A stretch of DNA of 64,000 nucleotides from Bradyrhizobium nitroreducens (GCF_002776695.1 NZ_LFJC01000003.1:169672-233671); one strand, 5' to 3'; counted from the first letter of the stretch, positions 45,931 through 54,207 are shown. Notes: generated by a model not told the origin, from the letters alone. Numbers and translations: made by a program.

Positions 45931-46143
45931 GGAATGAGCAAGCGCGGGGCTGTGCCGCCCGCTCAATCCGGGGCTGTATCAACCTCCGTTGATCCGCCTC
46001 GCAGACTAATTCCATTTTATCGAAATTCGGATTTGTCGCGCGGCTCGCTCTTCCCGGCTCGCCAGGGTTGATTCGGTCATCGTCAAACCTGCGAGCCGAG
46101 CAAGATATTCGTTCGGCAACATCGGTGTGATCGCCCGGCTCGA

Positions 46144-47414
46144 TGTTTAGACCGGACAGATCACTGACAGGTGTTCGGAGACATAGCTGACACATCAAGA
46201 TGGGCTGGATTGGTCGATTCGGGAGGCCGTCCATGCCCTGGAACGAGGTGTCGGTAATGGATCAGCGGCGCGAGTTTGTGCGACTTGCCTTGCAGGACGG
46301 AACGAACCGGCGGGAACTGTGCCGGCGGTTCGGGATCAGTCCCGATGTGGGCTACAAATGGCTGAGGCGTTGGCGAGCTGGCGACCGTGAGCTGGCGGAT
46401 CAGTGCCGCCGGCCCAAGAGCATGCCCAAACGCAGCGAGCCCGTGGTAGAGGCGCAAGTCCTGGCCGTGCGGGACAAGCATCCGGCCTGGGGTGCGCGCA
46501 AGATTGCCCATTGCCTCAAGCGCAGCGGCCAGACTGTGCCCGCGCCTTCCACGGTCCATCAGATCTTGTGCCGGAATGAGCGGATCGTGCCGAGCGAGAA
46601 AGCTCCGCCGAGTCCTCCCGGCCATCGCTTCGAGAAGGATGCGCCCAACCAGCTGTGGCAGATGGACTTCAAGGGCCATATGCCCCTTGCCAACGGAGCG
46701 CGCTGTCATCCGCTGACCATGGTCGATGACCACTCGCGCTATGCCTTGTGTCTGAAGGCCTGCGCCAACGAGCAGCGTCCTGACGTGCAGAAACATCTGA
46801 CCGAAACCTTCCGGCGCTATGGACTGCCGGAGGCCTTCTACCTCGACAACGGCTCTCCCTGGGGCGACACGTCCGGCGCTCGCTGGACCGCGCTGAGAGT
46901 GTGGCTGCTCAAGCTCGGCGTCAGGGTGGTCCATGCCAGGCCGCGTCATCCTCAGGGCCGAGGCAAGAACGAACGCTTCCATCGCAGCTTGAAAGCGGAA
47001 GTGTTCGCTCTGCGCACGTTCCGCAGCTTGGCTGAAGTTCAGCGCGCCCTCGACCATTGGCGCACGATCTACAATCTGGAGCGACCTCATGAGAGCTTGG
47101 GCATGGGTATCCCAGCCGACCGCTACCGGCCGAGTTCTCGCGCCATGCCGGATCATGTGCCGAGGGTGCAATACGACGAGGGGGAAGTCGTGCGCACCGT
47201 CTCCTCGACGCGAAGCTACATCGCCTTCAAAGGCCAAATGTGGAAAGTTCCCCAGGCCTTCTGCGGCGAGCAACTGGCCGTCAGACCGCTCGATCGCGAC
47301 GGCCACTACGGCGTCTTCTTTGCCAGCTGGCAGGTCGCATCTATCGACTTGACCAATGGCCAATCTGTCAGTGATGTGTCCGAACAGGCGTCAGCTATGT
47401 CTCCGGTCTAAACA
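46144..47414 (+). mobile_element. Intact IS481-family insertion sequence
   Basis: The 1271-bp element has perfect 13-bp terminal inverted repeats, TGTTTAGACCGGA at 46144-46156 and its complement at 47402-47414. It is flanked by the 5-bp direct repeat CTCGA (46139-46143 and 47415-47419), the target-site duplication. Both ends also carry the internal motifs GACATAGCTGAC and ATCACTGAC, but in swapped order. The single transposase gene reads through to a stop codon inside the right repeat. With identical duplications and an intact gene it looks recent and possibly active. It split a palindromic repeat. Confidence 0.93.
46233..47411 (+). CDS. IS481-family DDE transposase
   Basis: This 392-residue transposase starts at the ATG at 46233, which follows GGGAGG by six bases; an earlier in-frame ATG at 46200 is possible. 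The N-terminal helix-turn-helix region (REFVRLALQDGTNRRELCRR then FGISPDVGYKWLRRW) binds the ends. The catalytic DDE triad is visible in WQMDFKGHM, YLDNGSPW and KNERFHRSLKAEV. The frame is unbroken and the TAA lies in the right inverted repeat. The gene has lower similarity in codon use to its housekeeping neighbours, as expected of a mobile gene. Confidence 0.93.
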   Translation: MPWNEVSVMDQRREFVRLALQDGTNRRELCRRFGISPDVGYKWLRRWRAGDRELADQCRRPKSMPKRSEPVVEAQVLAVRDKHPAWGARKIAHCLKRSGQTVPAPSTVHQILCRNERIVPSEKAPPSPPGHRFEKDAPNQLWQMDFKGHMPLANGARCHPLTMVDDHSRYALCLKACANEQRPDVQKHLTETFRRYGLPEAFYLDNGSPWGDTSGARWTALRVWLLKLGVRVVHARPRHPQGRGKNERFHRSLKAEVFALRTFRSLAEVQRALDHWRTIYNLERPHESLGMGIPADRYRPSSRAMPDHVPRVQYDEGEVVRTVSSTRSYIAFKGQMWKVPQAFCGEQLAVRPLDRDGHYGVFFASWQVASIDLTNGQSVSDVSEQASAMSPV

Positions 47415-47500
47415 CTCGACCGGGCGATCCAGTACGCCGAGACGGTCGTGATTGAATCGAGAAGCTGCGGCGTACTGGATTCCCCGTCTTCGCGGGGAAT
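47415..47500. repeat. Palindromic repeat split by the insertion sequence
   Basis: Downstream of the IS lie ATCCAGTACGCCG (47427-47439) and its exact complement CGGCGTACTGGAT (47468-47480), then a hairpin ATTCCCCG/CGGGGAAT (47479-47500). The missing part is on the other side of the IS at about 46129-46143. Joined without the IS, GATCGCCCGG and CCGGGCGATC pair around CTCGA. This is a repeat type (GCGTACTGGAT family) I recognise from Bradyrhizobium. Confidence 0.8.
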
Positions 47501-47572
47501 GATGTTGCTTGGGGGGACGAGCCATCGCCTCATCCGCCGTCATTGCCGAGGAGGAGAGCGCGTGCGCCATGC

Positions 47573-47655
47573 TCCGCTCCCATGCCCCGCACGCCGCGCA
47601 GCGCTCCGGCGATACGCAGCAGCGCTTCGCGCCGGATCGTGTCCGGGATACGGGA
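47573..47655. repeat. GC-rich interspersed repeat, shorter relative of 7449-7605
   Basis: The core CCGCACGCCGCGCAGCGCTC resembles CCGTGCGCCGCGTAGCGCTT of the copy near 7455, and both end near GTGTCCGGGA/GCGTCCGGGA phrases. It directly follows another repeat, so 46.1-47.7 kb is a nest of repeats and mobile DNA. Confidence 0.55.
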
Positions 47656-47741
47656 GGGCCGCGCGACCTTTCAAGAAAAGGAGCGGCTACGAAATGATCC
47701 GAAAGCCTTGTCCAAGGACTCGCCCGGAAATTGCGCGCGCC

Positions 47742-48377
47742 TCAGCCCTGGCTCGCCATCCGTGCGCGATCGAGATGCTCCTCGATCTTCGGGCGGTCGC
47801 GGGTGCGCTCGAAACTGGTGCACAGCAGCTCGGTCTCCTCGAGCGAGATCGGAGCGCGATACAAGCGGCACATGAATTCGGCGCTCGCGCGTGCCTTGGA
47901 GGTGCTCGGGCCGCGTTCGGCGAGAAACATGCAGTCCCGGCAGACGCTGGCGTCGAGCCGCTGATGTGCTGCATCGAGGTGATTGAGGACCTCGCGAAGC
48001 GAGTCGCGCAGCCTGACGCATTCGTCGTTGCCGAGCGCCGTGACCGCGTTGACCACGTGGTTGATCGGGTCGTGCTGGCTCAGGCATTTTTCGCCCTGGG
48101 CGGTGACGTGCAGGACGACGGAACGCTTGTCCTCCTGCGACGGCTTGCGCACCAGAAAGGACTTGCTCTCCAGCGTCTTCACGATTTGCGATGCAGTCGC
48201 TCTGGTGGCGCCGATGAAGCCGGCGAGCGCGGAAGGCGTGCGCGAAAACCTGTTGGCGCGGCCGAGAAAGCGCAGCGCCATCCATTCCCGATCGCGCAAT
48301 CCATGCCGGTTGCCTTCGAAATACCAAGCCCTCGCCGCCTGAACCAGCAGCTCGACGGCTTCTCGTGCCAATGGCAT
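47742..48377 (-). CDS. MarR-family transcriptional regulator
   Basis: This 211-residue protein from the ATG at 48377 has a MarR winged helix at about 25-110 (RDREWMALRFLGRANRFSRT, then ATRATASQIVKTLESKSFLV and KPSQEDKRSVVLHVT). The last 80 residues are longer than usual and contain two cysteines spaced CRDC, then RLYRAPISLEETELLCTSFE. This tail could sense metal or redox state. The frame stays open upstream to 48608 but those residues look non-coding. No gene lies next to it on the other side that it obviously controls. Confidence 0.85.
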   Translation of the reverse strand: MPLAREAVELLVQAARAWYFEGNRHGLRDREWMALRFLGRANRFSRTPSALAGFIGATRATASQIVKTLESKSFLVRKPSQEDKRSVVLHVTAQGEKCLSQHDPINHVVNAVTALGNDECVRLRDSLREVLNHLDAAHQRLDASVCRDCMFLAERGPSTSKARASAEFMCRLYRAPISLEETELLCTSFERTRDRPKIEEHLDRARMASQG

Positions 48378-48638
48378 GAACCTACCTCGTCCCCGGAACT
48401 TCGTCGGCGGCGTCCCGAAGCCGCTTTGCGTTGTGGCCCGCGAATCCTCCGAAAGACATCGAACGGTTGCAGCCGTTCGGCGCGCAAATCGAGTCGAGCT
48501 CTCCTTCGAAGGAACGAATTTCAGCGCGCCCGATCGGAAGCGATGGGGCTCGCGTGCTCCGGAGTGGGAAACTGTGCCGTTGGCATGCCAACGGCGTCGT
48601 CGTCGCACGGGAGCCCGGTTTGCCGTCGCCAGCAGACG

Positions 48639-48743
48639 ATGGATCGGAATAGTTCAACCGAAGCCCCTGAGTTCAAGTCACACGCAGACGTTTCTTATAT
48701 TCCGTTGGAAACGATGAATGAGCTTCTCAACAAAATCAAGTAG
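48639..48743 (+). CDS. Possible small protein (34 aa), low confidence
   Basis: An ATG-started frame encodes MDRNSSTEAPEFKSHADVSY followed by IPLETMNELLNKIK, which looks more protein-like than the surrounding frames and ends in an amphipathic helix. It is divergent from the MarR gene, 261 bases away. The ribosome site is weak. It may be chance. Confidence 0.25.
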   Translation: MDRNSSTEAPEFKSHADVSYIPLETMNELLNKIK

Positions 48744-49237
48744 AGACGCGTGTGAGCCCCGGATGTCGTCGCAGGCGAGTGTAACGTTCAAGACGATCTC
48801 GCTCTTCAGGACACATGTTAGTGAATGCAATACGTTGTCCGGGCGCAATGTGAATTCAGTTCTGCGACGCTTTGATTGCGATGCATCTTGCTGTCTGCGT
48901 TCGAGACAAAATGATCGAAGCTTGTGCATCACGGATGATGAGCACAGGCACGTCATCCACAACTTGTGCGTGGTGTCCGAGAATCGTCAAGGGAACTCAC
49001 AGGAATTGCACGCGTCGGTTGTTGACCGCCGGGCGCGCCAATCGTCCGTACAATCGCTTCCGGCGTGGCCGCCCGTTCCACTCACCCGAGTGGCGGAGTC
49101 GGGCCATGATGGAAACCGGTGAGGGCCGTGCGGCGCATGCGCGGGCGGCGTGGCGGCATGCGCAATCTGCTGTCGAAAACAACGCGCGGGAACGGATCGC
49201 GGGCCCATGTCGCGCGCCGTGTCCGCTCCCCGACCCG
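48744..49237. other. 494-bp intergenic region, nothing recognised
   Basis: This stretch is lower in GC at its left end and holds no supported gene or RNA. Short frames on both strands lack starts with ribosome sites. It separates the accessory region from the flagellar block. Confidence 0.4.
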
Positions 49238-49344
49238 CTAGAGCGTCTTCGAGCGAAGTGGACACCGGTTCGCGTGAAGAAAACGCGTCAAAACACGAAT
49301 ATAGAGCTTCGGTTCTGATTCAATCAGAACCGAAAATGCTCTAG
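49238..49344. repeat. 107-bp intergenic repeat ending in a 27-bp palindrome
   Basis: The element is bounded by CTAGAGC and GCTCTAG. Its left part reads GCGAAGTGGACACCGGTTCG, a phrase I recognise from many Rhizobiales intergenic repeats. Its right part is a perfect palindrome, 13-bp arms at 49308-49320 and 49322-49334 around one C. The last bases supply the stop codon of fliI, and the palindrome is placed to act as the fliI transcript end. Confidence 0.85.
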
Positions 49345-50666
49345 TCGCCCCGCAGCATGTCCCGGAGCTCGCGGAACGGGTCGGCGCTCGGCGGAGCCGA
49401 AGCGTCCTGCCGCATCGCGCTGTAGATTCTCGGGACCATGTCGACCGCCTGATCGAGCCCCGAATCACGCCCCGACTGATAGCCGCCCATCAGGCGGAGA
49501 TCGCGGGTGTCCTCGTATTTGGCGATCATGGAGCGCAGCTTGCTCACCAATTCGCGCTCCTCGGGGTCCCAGACGTTGTGGGCGAGACGGGAGACCGAGG
49601 CCAGAACGTCGACGGCCGGATAGCGCGCCTGGTCGGCGATGTGCCTAGAGAGCACGATGTGTCCATCGAGCGTGCTGCGGATGGTGTCGGCGATCGGCTC
49701 GTTGTGATCGTCGCCATCGACCAGCACGGAGAAGATTCCGGTGATCGTGCCGGAGCCTTCCTCACCCGGGCCGGCACGCTCCAACAGGCGCGGCAGATCG
49801 GTGAAGACCGTCGGTGCATAGCCGCGCGCGACCGCCGGCTCGCCGGCGGCGAGCGCGACCTCGCGGGCGGCGTGGGCGAAACGTGTGATCGAATCGACCA
49901 TGAGCAGGACCGATTCGCCGCGGTCGCGGAAATATTCGGCGACCGCCATGGCCGTCTTCGGCGCCAGCCGCCGCATCATCGGGCTCTCGTCTCCCGTCGA
50001 CACGATGGTGACGGCGCGCTGACGATCGTTGCCCAGCACGTCCTCGATGAACTCGCGCACCTCGCGGCCGCGCTCGCCGACCAGGGCCAGCACCACGGTG
50101 TCGAAACCCTGGCTGCGGGCGAGCATCGCAAGCAGCGTCGATTTGCCGACGCCGGAGCCGGCAAAGATGCCGACGCGCTGGCCGGCGCAGATCGGTGCGA
50201 ACAGGTCGATGACGCGCACGCCGGTGCGCAGCGGCTTGTGGACGCGCGCGCGCTTCATGGCCGAAGGCGCCTCGGCCTCCGCCGAGACCGGCCGCGATCC
50301 CGGTGTGAGGGGGCCCTGTCCGTCCAGGGGCGCGCCGAGCGCGTTGATGACGCGGCCCTTCCAGCTCGGGTCGGGCGCGAAGGACAAAGGCGGCATCCGG
50401 TAGGCGACGGAGCCGAGGCCGCCGCCGAATTGCCGGTCGAACGGCTTGGCGACGATGCCGTCGCTGTCGATCCGCACCACTTCGCCGATCTGAGCCTTGC
50501 CGCCCGAATTGACGCCGATGAGCTCGCCGAGCCTGACGAAGCGCGACAGGCCGGAGACACGGAAATGCGTCGGCGCGATCTCGGAGATCGCGCCGCTGAC
50601 GCTTGCCAGGGGCGTGCTCTGCTGAAGCTCCAGCAGCGCCCACTCGAGTTGCCGAAGAGCGTTCAA
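49341..50666 (-). CDS. fliI: Flagellum-specific ATPase FliI
   Basis: FliI is the hexameric ATPase at the base of the flagellar type III export apparatus. The 441-residue protein has the Walker A motif GSGVGKST (170-177), then ALVGERGREVREFI and LLMVDSITRFAHAAREV (Walker B region), and DLPRLLERAGPG. The usual partner fliH is not in the window. The TAG stop lies inside the terminal bases of an adjacent repeat element. It is the last gene of the minus-strand unit after flgF, with a 42-base gap. Confidence 0.96.
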   Translation of the reverse strand: MNALRQLEWALLELQQSTPLASVSGAISEIAPTHFRVSGLSRFVRLGELIGVNSGGKAQIGEVVRIDSDGIVAKPFDRQFGGGLGSVAYRMPPLSFAPDPSWKGRVINALGAPLDGQGPLTPGSRPVSAEAEAPSAMKRARVHKPLRTGVRVIDLFAPICAGQRVGIFAGSGVGKSTLLAMLARSQGFDTVVLALVGERGREVREFIEDVLGNDRQRAVTIVSTGDESPMMRRLAPKTAMAVAEYFRDRGESVLLMVDSITRFAHAAREVALAAGEPAVARGYAPTVFTDLPRLLERAGPGEEGSGTITGIFSVLVDGDDHNEPIADTIRSTLDGHIVLSRHIADQARYPAVDVLASVSRLAHNVWDPEERELVSKLRSMIAKYEDTRDLRLMGGYQSGRDSGLDQAVDMVPRIYSAMRQDASAPPSADPFRELRDMLRGD

Positions 50667-50708
50667 GGTATCAGTCCAACCTCAATTTCAACGCGCGAAA
50701 GGCGCGCT

Positions 50709-51437
50709 TCACTTGCCGGGTTCGCCCAGCGTCCGAATGGCGTTCTGAAGCGACCCCTCGGTGCCCTCGATCATCGAATTGGTGCCGTCGAAGGCGCGCG
50801 AGGCCGCGATCAGCTTGGTCAATTCCATCATGGGATTGGCGCCGGAGCCCTCGACATAGCCCTGCTTGAAGCCGTCGCGGGAGAAATCGGCGATGGCGGT
50901 CGCGGGCCGGTCCGGCGTGACGCCGGAATTGCCGTAGCGCTCGAGATTGGCATCGGCCGGGATGTTGAACAGACCGATGGTGCCGATCTCGTTGTTGTCC
51001 TGGGTGATTGCGCCGTTGCGCGCGATCGAAATGGGTCCGCCGTTGGGATCGAGCGTGATCTGCGCGCCGCCGGAATCGACGACCGGAAAGCCGCTCACGG
51101 TCTGAAGATCGCCGTTGGGGGCGATCTGGAGGCGGCCGTCGCGGGTATAGACCGTGCCGTTCGGGCCGGCGAAGGCGATCCAGCCCTGGCCGACCACGGC
51201 GACGTCGAGCGGGTTGCCGCTCTCGGTGATGTTGCCCTGCTCGCGCGAGATGATGTTGTCCCCGGGCGAGGAGAAGGCAACCGGGTTCGGGCCGGCCTTG
51301 GACAGCACGGTCTCGAACTTCACCACGTCGGTGCGGAACGCCGCCGTGTTGACGTTGGCAACGTTGTTGGCGATCGTCTGGAGGCGCTTTTCGAGGGCGA
51401 CCTGGGCCGACAAACCCACATAGAGGGCCGATTGCAT
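50709..51437 (-). CDS. flgF: Flagellar basal-body rod protein FlgF
   Basis: FlgF builds the proximal part of the flagellar rod in the periplasm. The 242-residue protein has the rod/hook N-terminus (ALEKRLQTIANNVANVNTAA) and the matching C-terminal helix (ELTKLIAASRAFDGTNSMIE). It lacks a cleaved signal because it leaves through the flagellar export gate. The gene lies 3 bases after the DUF1217 gene on the same strand, so the three genes are probably one transcript. Confidence 0.93.
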   Translation of the reverse strand: MQSALYVGLSAQVALEKRLQTIANNVANVNTAAFRTDVVKFETVLSKAGPNPVAFSSPGDNIISREQGNITESGNPLDVAVVGQGWIAFAGPNGTVYTRDGRLQIAPNGDLQTVSGFPVVDSGGAQITLDPNGGPISIARNGAITQDNNEIGTIGLFNIPADANLERYGNSGVTPDRPATAIADFSRDGFKQGYVEGSGANPMMELTKLIAASRAFDGTNSMIEGTEGSLQNAIRTLGEPGK

Positions 51438-51440
51438 GAG

Positions 51441-52226
51441 TTACTTTCCGAGCCGGATGGACTGAAGTTTCGAGAGCATGTCGATATCCATGCTGGCCGA
51501 GGACGCGCCGCCGATCAGGACCAGCGCGGAATTGGTCGAGCTGTCGCTCTGGGCCTGGGTCGCGTCCCACATCGCCGCAAAGCGCTGCACGAATTTGGTG
51601 ACCTTGGCCGGGTCCTGGAAATCGCTGAGCTTGACCTTGTTCGTGATCAGCTTGGCCTGGGCGTCGATGTCGGCCGCGCTGATCGTCGAGGGCAGGCCGA
51701 GCGCGGTCTGAACCACCTGCGTCAGCGCCTTGTCCGCAAGGACCTGGTAGGCGGTCGTGATCGTGGACGCCTTGCGGGTGAAATAGAGCGCCAGCCGCAG
51801 GCCCTCGTTCTGGTCGCCGGCCTTCTGCTCCATCGTCTGCGTGACGTAATGGGTCGCCGTCCCGGTCGTGGCCTGGGTGGTCTGCGTCGCATTGCTGCCG
51901 AGGGCGGCGAAATTGAAGGCGGCGGCGAATTCCCGGTAGCGGGTGTCGGTCAGCTTGTTGGCGAAGGTGTCCTTGTTCGCGACACCCTCGGTCAGCACCT
52001 TGCGCATGAACGCCTTGGCGTAGGTCATGTCGCTGAGGCCATAGGCCTTCATCGCGTAGGAGTAGAGGCGATAGTCCTTCAGGAAGTCGTCGATCGTCTT
52101 CACGTTGCCAATATGGCTCAGGAAGTAATCGGTCTCGCGGCTGACATCCGGCTGCGTCGCGACCTGCGTCAGCGATTTGCCCATGTCCTGGGTCAGTCTG
52201 GTGTAGTCCGCGATGGTGGATAGCAT
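51441..52226 (-). CDS. DUF1217 flagellar-associated protein
   Basis: This 261-residue DUF1217 protein is all-helical with no signal or membrane segment. It starts MLSTIADYTRLTQDMGKSLT and includes FLKDYRLYSYAMKAYGLSDM and YREFAAAFNFAAL, hallmarks of the family, which occurs almost only in flagellar gene clusters of alphaproteobacteria. Its role is not known; a rod or export accessory is a fair guess. The strong site GGAGGGG precedes the ATG. It heads the minus-strand unit, divergent from motA. Confidence 0.88.
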   Translation of the reverse strand: MLSTIADYTRLTQDMGKSLTQVATQPDVSRETDYFLSHIGNVKTIDDFLKDYRLYSYAMKAYGLSDMTYAKAFMRKVLTEGVANKDTFANKLTDTRYREFAAAFNFAALGSNATQTTQATTGTATHYVTQTMEQKAGDQNEGLRLALYFTRKASTITTAYQVLADKALTQVVQTALGLPSTISAADIDAQAKLITNKVKLSDFQDPAKVTKFVQRFAAMWDATQAQSDSSTNSALVLIGGASSASMDIDMLSKLQSIRLGK

Positions 52227-52280
52227 GACAGGCGCCCCTCCGGCCGCTGTTGCGACGCCGCCACAAGCTGCCGCCGATTG

Positions 52281-52322
52281 CTTGCGCGAGGCTGGCGAGG
52301 CAGGAAGCCAGCTTCGCGCAAG
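52281..52322. promoter_or_regulatory. 16-bp inverted repeat in the divergent flagellar promoter
   Basis: CTTGCGCGAGGCTGGC (52281-52296) and GCCAGCTTCGCGCAAG (52307-52322) are inverted copies with one mismatch (a G-U pair in RNA) around a 10-base spacer. It lies in the 143-bp gap between the DUF1217 start and the motA start. A dimeric regulator bound here could control both flagellar units. No regulator gene for it is in the window. Confidence 0.6.
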
Positions 52323-52369
52323 GCTCGCCGACTAGATATTCCCGATGGGATCGGCGATGGAGCGGCGCG

Positions 52370-53266
52370 TTGGGCAGTTTCGTGGGGGTTTTCATCACGG
52401 TAGCGGCGCTGCTCGGTGGATTTGCCGCCATGGGCGGGCACCTGGGCGTGCTGATGCAGCCGTGGGAATTCGTGATCATCATGGGAACCGCGGTCGGCAC
52501 CTTCATCGTGGCCAATCCGTGGAAGACGGTCGTGGATACCGGCGTCGCCTGCATGCAGGCCATCACCGGCGCGGTGCCGGGCCAGCGCTACTACCTTGAT
52601 CTGCTCGGGGCGCTCCACGCCCTGATGCGCGAGCTGCGCGGCAAGGGCCGCAACGAGGTCGAGGCGCATATCGACGATCCCGCCTCTTCCGAGATCTTCA
52701 AGGCGTTTCCGAGCGTGCTCGGAGATCCCTCGCTGCTCCAGTTCATCTGCGACTATGTCCGCCTCATCATCATGGGCAATGCGCGCACCCACGAGATCGA
52801 GGCGCTGATGGACGAGGAGATCCACACCATCGTGAAGGGCAAGCTGGCGCCCTATCATGCGCTGGTGACGGTCTCCGAGGCACTGCCGGCGCTCGGCATC
52901 GTCGCCGCCGTGCTCGGCGTCATCAAGGCGATGGGCGCGCTCGACCAGTCCCCGAAGTTGCTGGGCGGCTTCATCGGCGCGGCCCTAGTCGGCACCTTCG
53001 CCGGCATCTTCCTGTCCTATGGCGTCCTTTCGCCCTTCGCGATCAAGATCAAGATGACGCGCGAGAAGAAGTGCCGCCCCTACATCATCGTCAAGCAGAC
53101 GCTGCTGGCCTTCATGAACGGCGCCATGCCGCAGATCGCCGTCGAGCACGGCCGCAAGATGATCGCGAGCAGCGAGCGGCCCTCGATCGACGTCGTCGAG
53201 AACGAGACGATCGCAGGTCCCAAGGCCGTCGTGTCCGATGCTGAACCGAAGGCGGCCCGCGCATGA
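52370..53266 (+). CDS. motA: Flagellar motor stator protein MotA
   Basis: MotA forms the proton-channel stator ring with MotB. I propose a TTG start at 52370, giving 298 residues (295 in E. coli) and the family N-terminus GSFVGVFITVAALLGGFAAM; GGAG lies 8 bases upstream. A longer ATG start at 52250 would add 40 polar residues unlike any MotA. The later motifs FIGAALVGTFAGIFLSYG and PYHALVTVSEALPALGIVAA are typical. The stop overlaps the fliM start by 4 bases. motB is not in the window. Confidence 0.92.
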   Translation: MGSFVGVFITVAALLGGFAAMGGHLGVLMQPWEFVIIMGTAVGTFIVANPWKTVVDTGVACMQAITGAVPGQRYYLDLLGALHALMRELRGKGRNEVEAHIDDPASSEIFKAFPSVLGDPSLLQFICDYVRLIIMGNARTHEIEALMDEEIHTIVKGKLAPYHALVTVSEALPALGIVAAVLGVIKAMGALDQSPKLLGGFIGAALVGTFAGIFLSYGVLSPFAIKIKMTREKKCRPYIIVKQTLLAFMNGAMPQIAVEHGRKMIASSERPSIDVVENETIAGPKAVVSDAEPKAARA

Positions 53267-54207
53267 TGATGGAAGACGACGTCGGCGTCGATCAGAAGAA
53301 GCAGCTCCCGAACTATCTGCTGGACGCTGCCGGCATCTCGATCGAACGCATGCCGATGCTCAATGTGATCTTCGATCGCATGGCGGCATCGTGCACCGAC
53401 AGCCTGCAGCCGATGGCCGGAACGCCGTGCTATTTCTCGGTCAACGGCATCACCAACGATCCTCTCGGCGACATCATCAAGGACTACGAGGGTAACGCGG
53501 TCGCCGCGGTGCTCTATGCCGAGCAGTGGGATTCGCGCGTCATCATCATGCTGGACCGCGACTTCGTGTTCACGATGGTCGAGGCGATGTTCGGATCCGA
53601 CGGCGCGGAACCGCCGCTCGACGTCGAACGCACGTTCTCGAACATCGAGATCCGGCTGGTCCAGGCGCTGTTCGAGCGCTTTGCCAAGGCGCTGCAGGGC
53701 GCCTTCGCCGGAACGTCCAACGTCACCTTCCGCGTCGAGCGTGTCGAGACCGCGATGGCGTCGCTGGCGATCGGACGCGCCAGCAACATGTCCATCTGCG
53801 CGAACATGATGGTGCAGGCGCTCTACCGCGGCGGTCAGATGTTCCTGATCATTCCGCACTCCGCGCTCAACCCGCTCAGGCAGAAGCTTGCAACCGTCAC
53901 CGCCAGCGACGGCCGCACGACCGATCCGCGCTGGCGCGAGCAGATGGAGAGCGAGGTCCAACGTACCGAGGTGACGCTGAGTGCCGTGCTCGACGAGAAG
54001 ATGATCTCGCTCGAGGACGTCGTGAAGTTCAAGGTCGGGCAGGTTCTGGAGCTGGAGGCGACGCCGCGCACGCTGGCCCGCCTCGAGAGCAACAATCAGG
54101 TGCTGTTCTGGTGTCAGATCGGCCAGCTTGATGGCTATTACGCCATGCAGGTGGCCGATCCCGTCGACCAGAAACGGGAGTTCGTCGATGATATCCTATC
54201 TCGTTGA
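53263..54207 (+). CDS. fliM: Flagellar motor switch protein FliM
   Basis: FliM forms the middle of the rotor switch. The 314-residue protein has the CheC-like middle domain (IERMPMLNVIFDRMA and onward) and a C-terminal SpoA domain (KMISLEDVVKFKVGQVLELE). The first 20 residues (MMMEDDVGVDQ) do not show the EIDALL-type motif that binds phosphorylated CheY in E. coli. It overlaps motA and the following small gene, so the genes are translationally coupled. Confidence 0.93.
   Translation: MMMEDDVGVDQKKQLPNYLLDAAGISIERMPMLNVIFDRMAASCTDSLQPMAGTPCYFSVNGITNDPLGDIIKDYEGNAVAAVLYAEQWDSRVIIMLDRDFVFTMVEAMFGSDGAEPPLDVERTFSNIEIRLVQALFERFAKALQGAFAGTSNVTFRVERVETAMASLAIGRASNMSICANMMVQALYRGGQMFLIIPHSALNPLRQKLATVTASDGRTTDPRWREQMESEVQRTEVTLSAVLDEKMISLEDVVKFKVGQVLELEATPRTLARLESNNQVLFWCQIGQLDGYYAMQVADPVDQKREFVDDILSR

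Noticed and set aside
47448..48743. 431-codon plus-strand frame across repeats and antisense to the MarR gene
   Set aside because: It crosses two intergenic repeats and lies opposite a clear MarR gene; only its last 34 codons are kept, as a low-confidence small protein.
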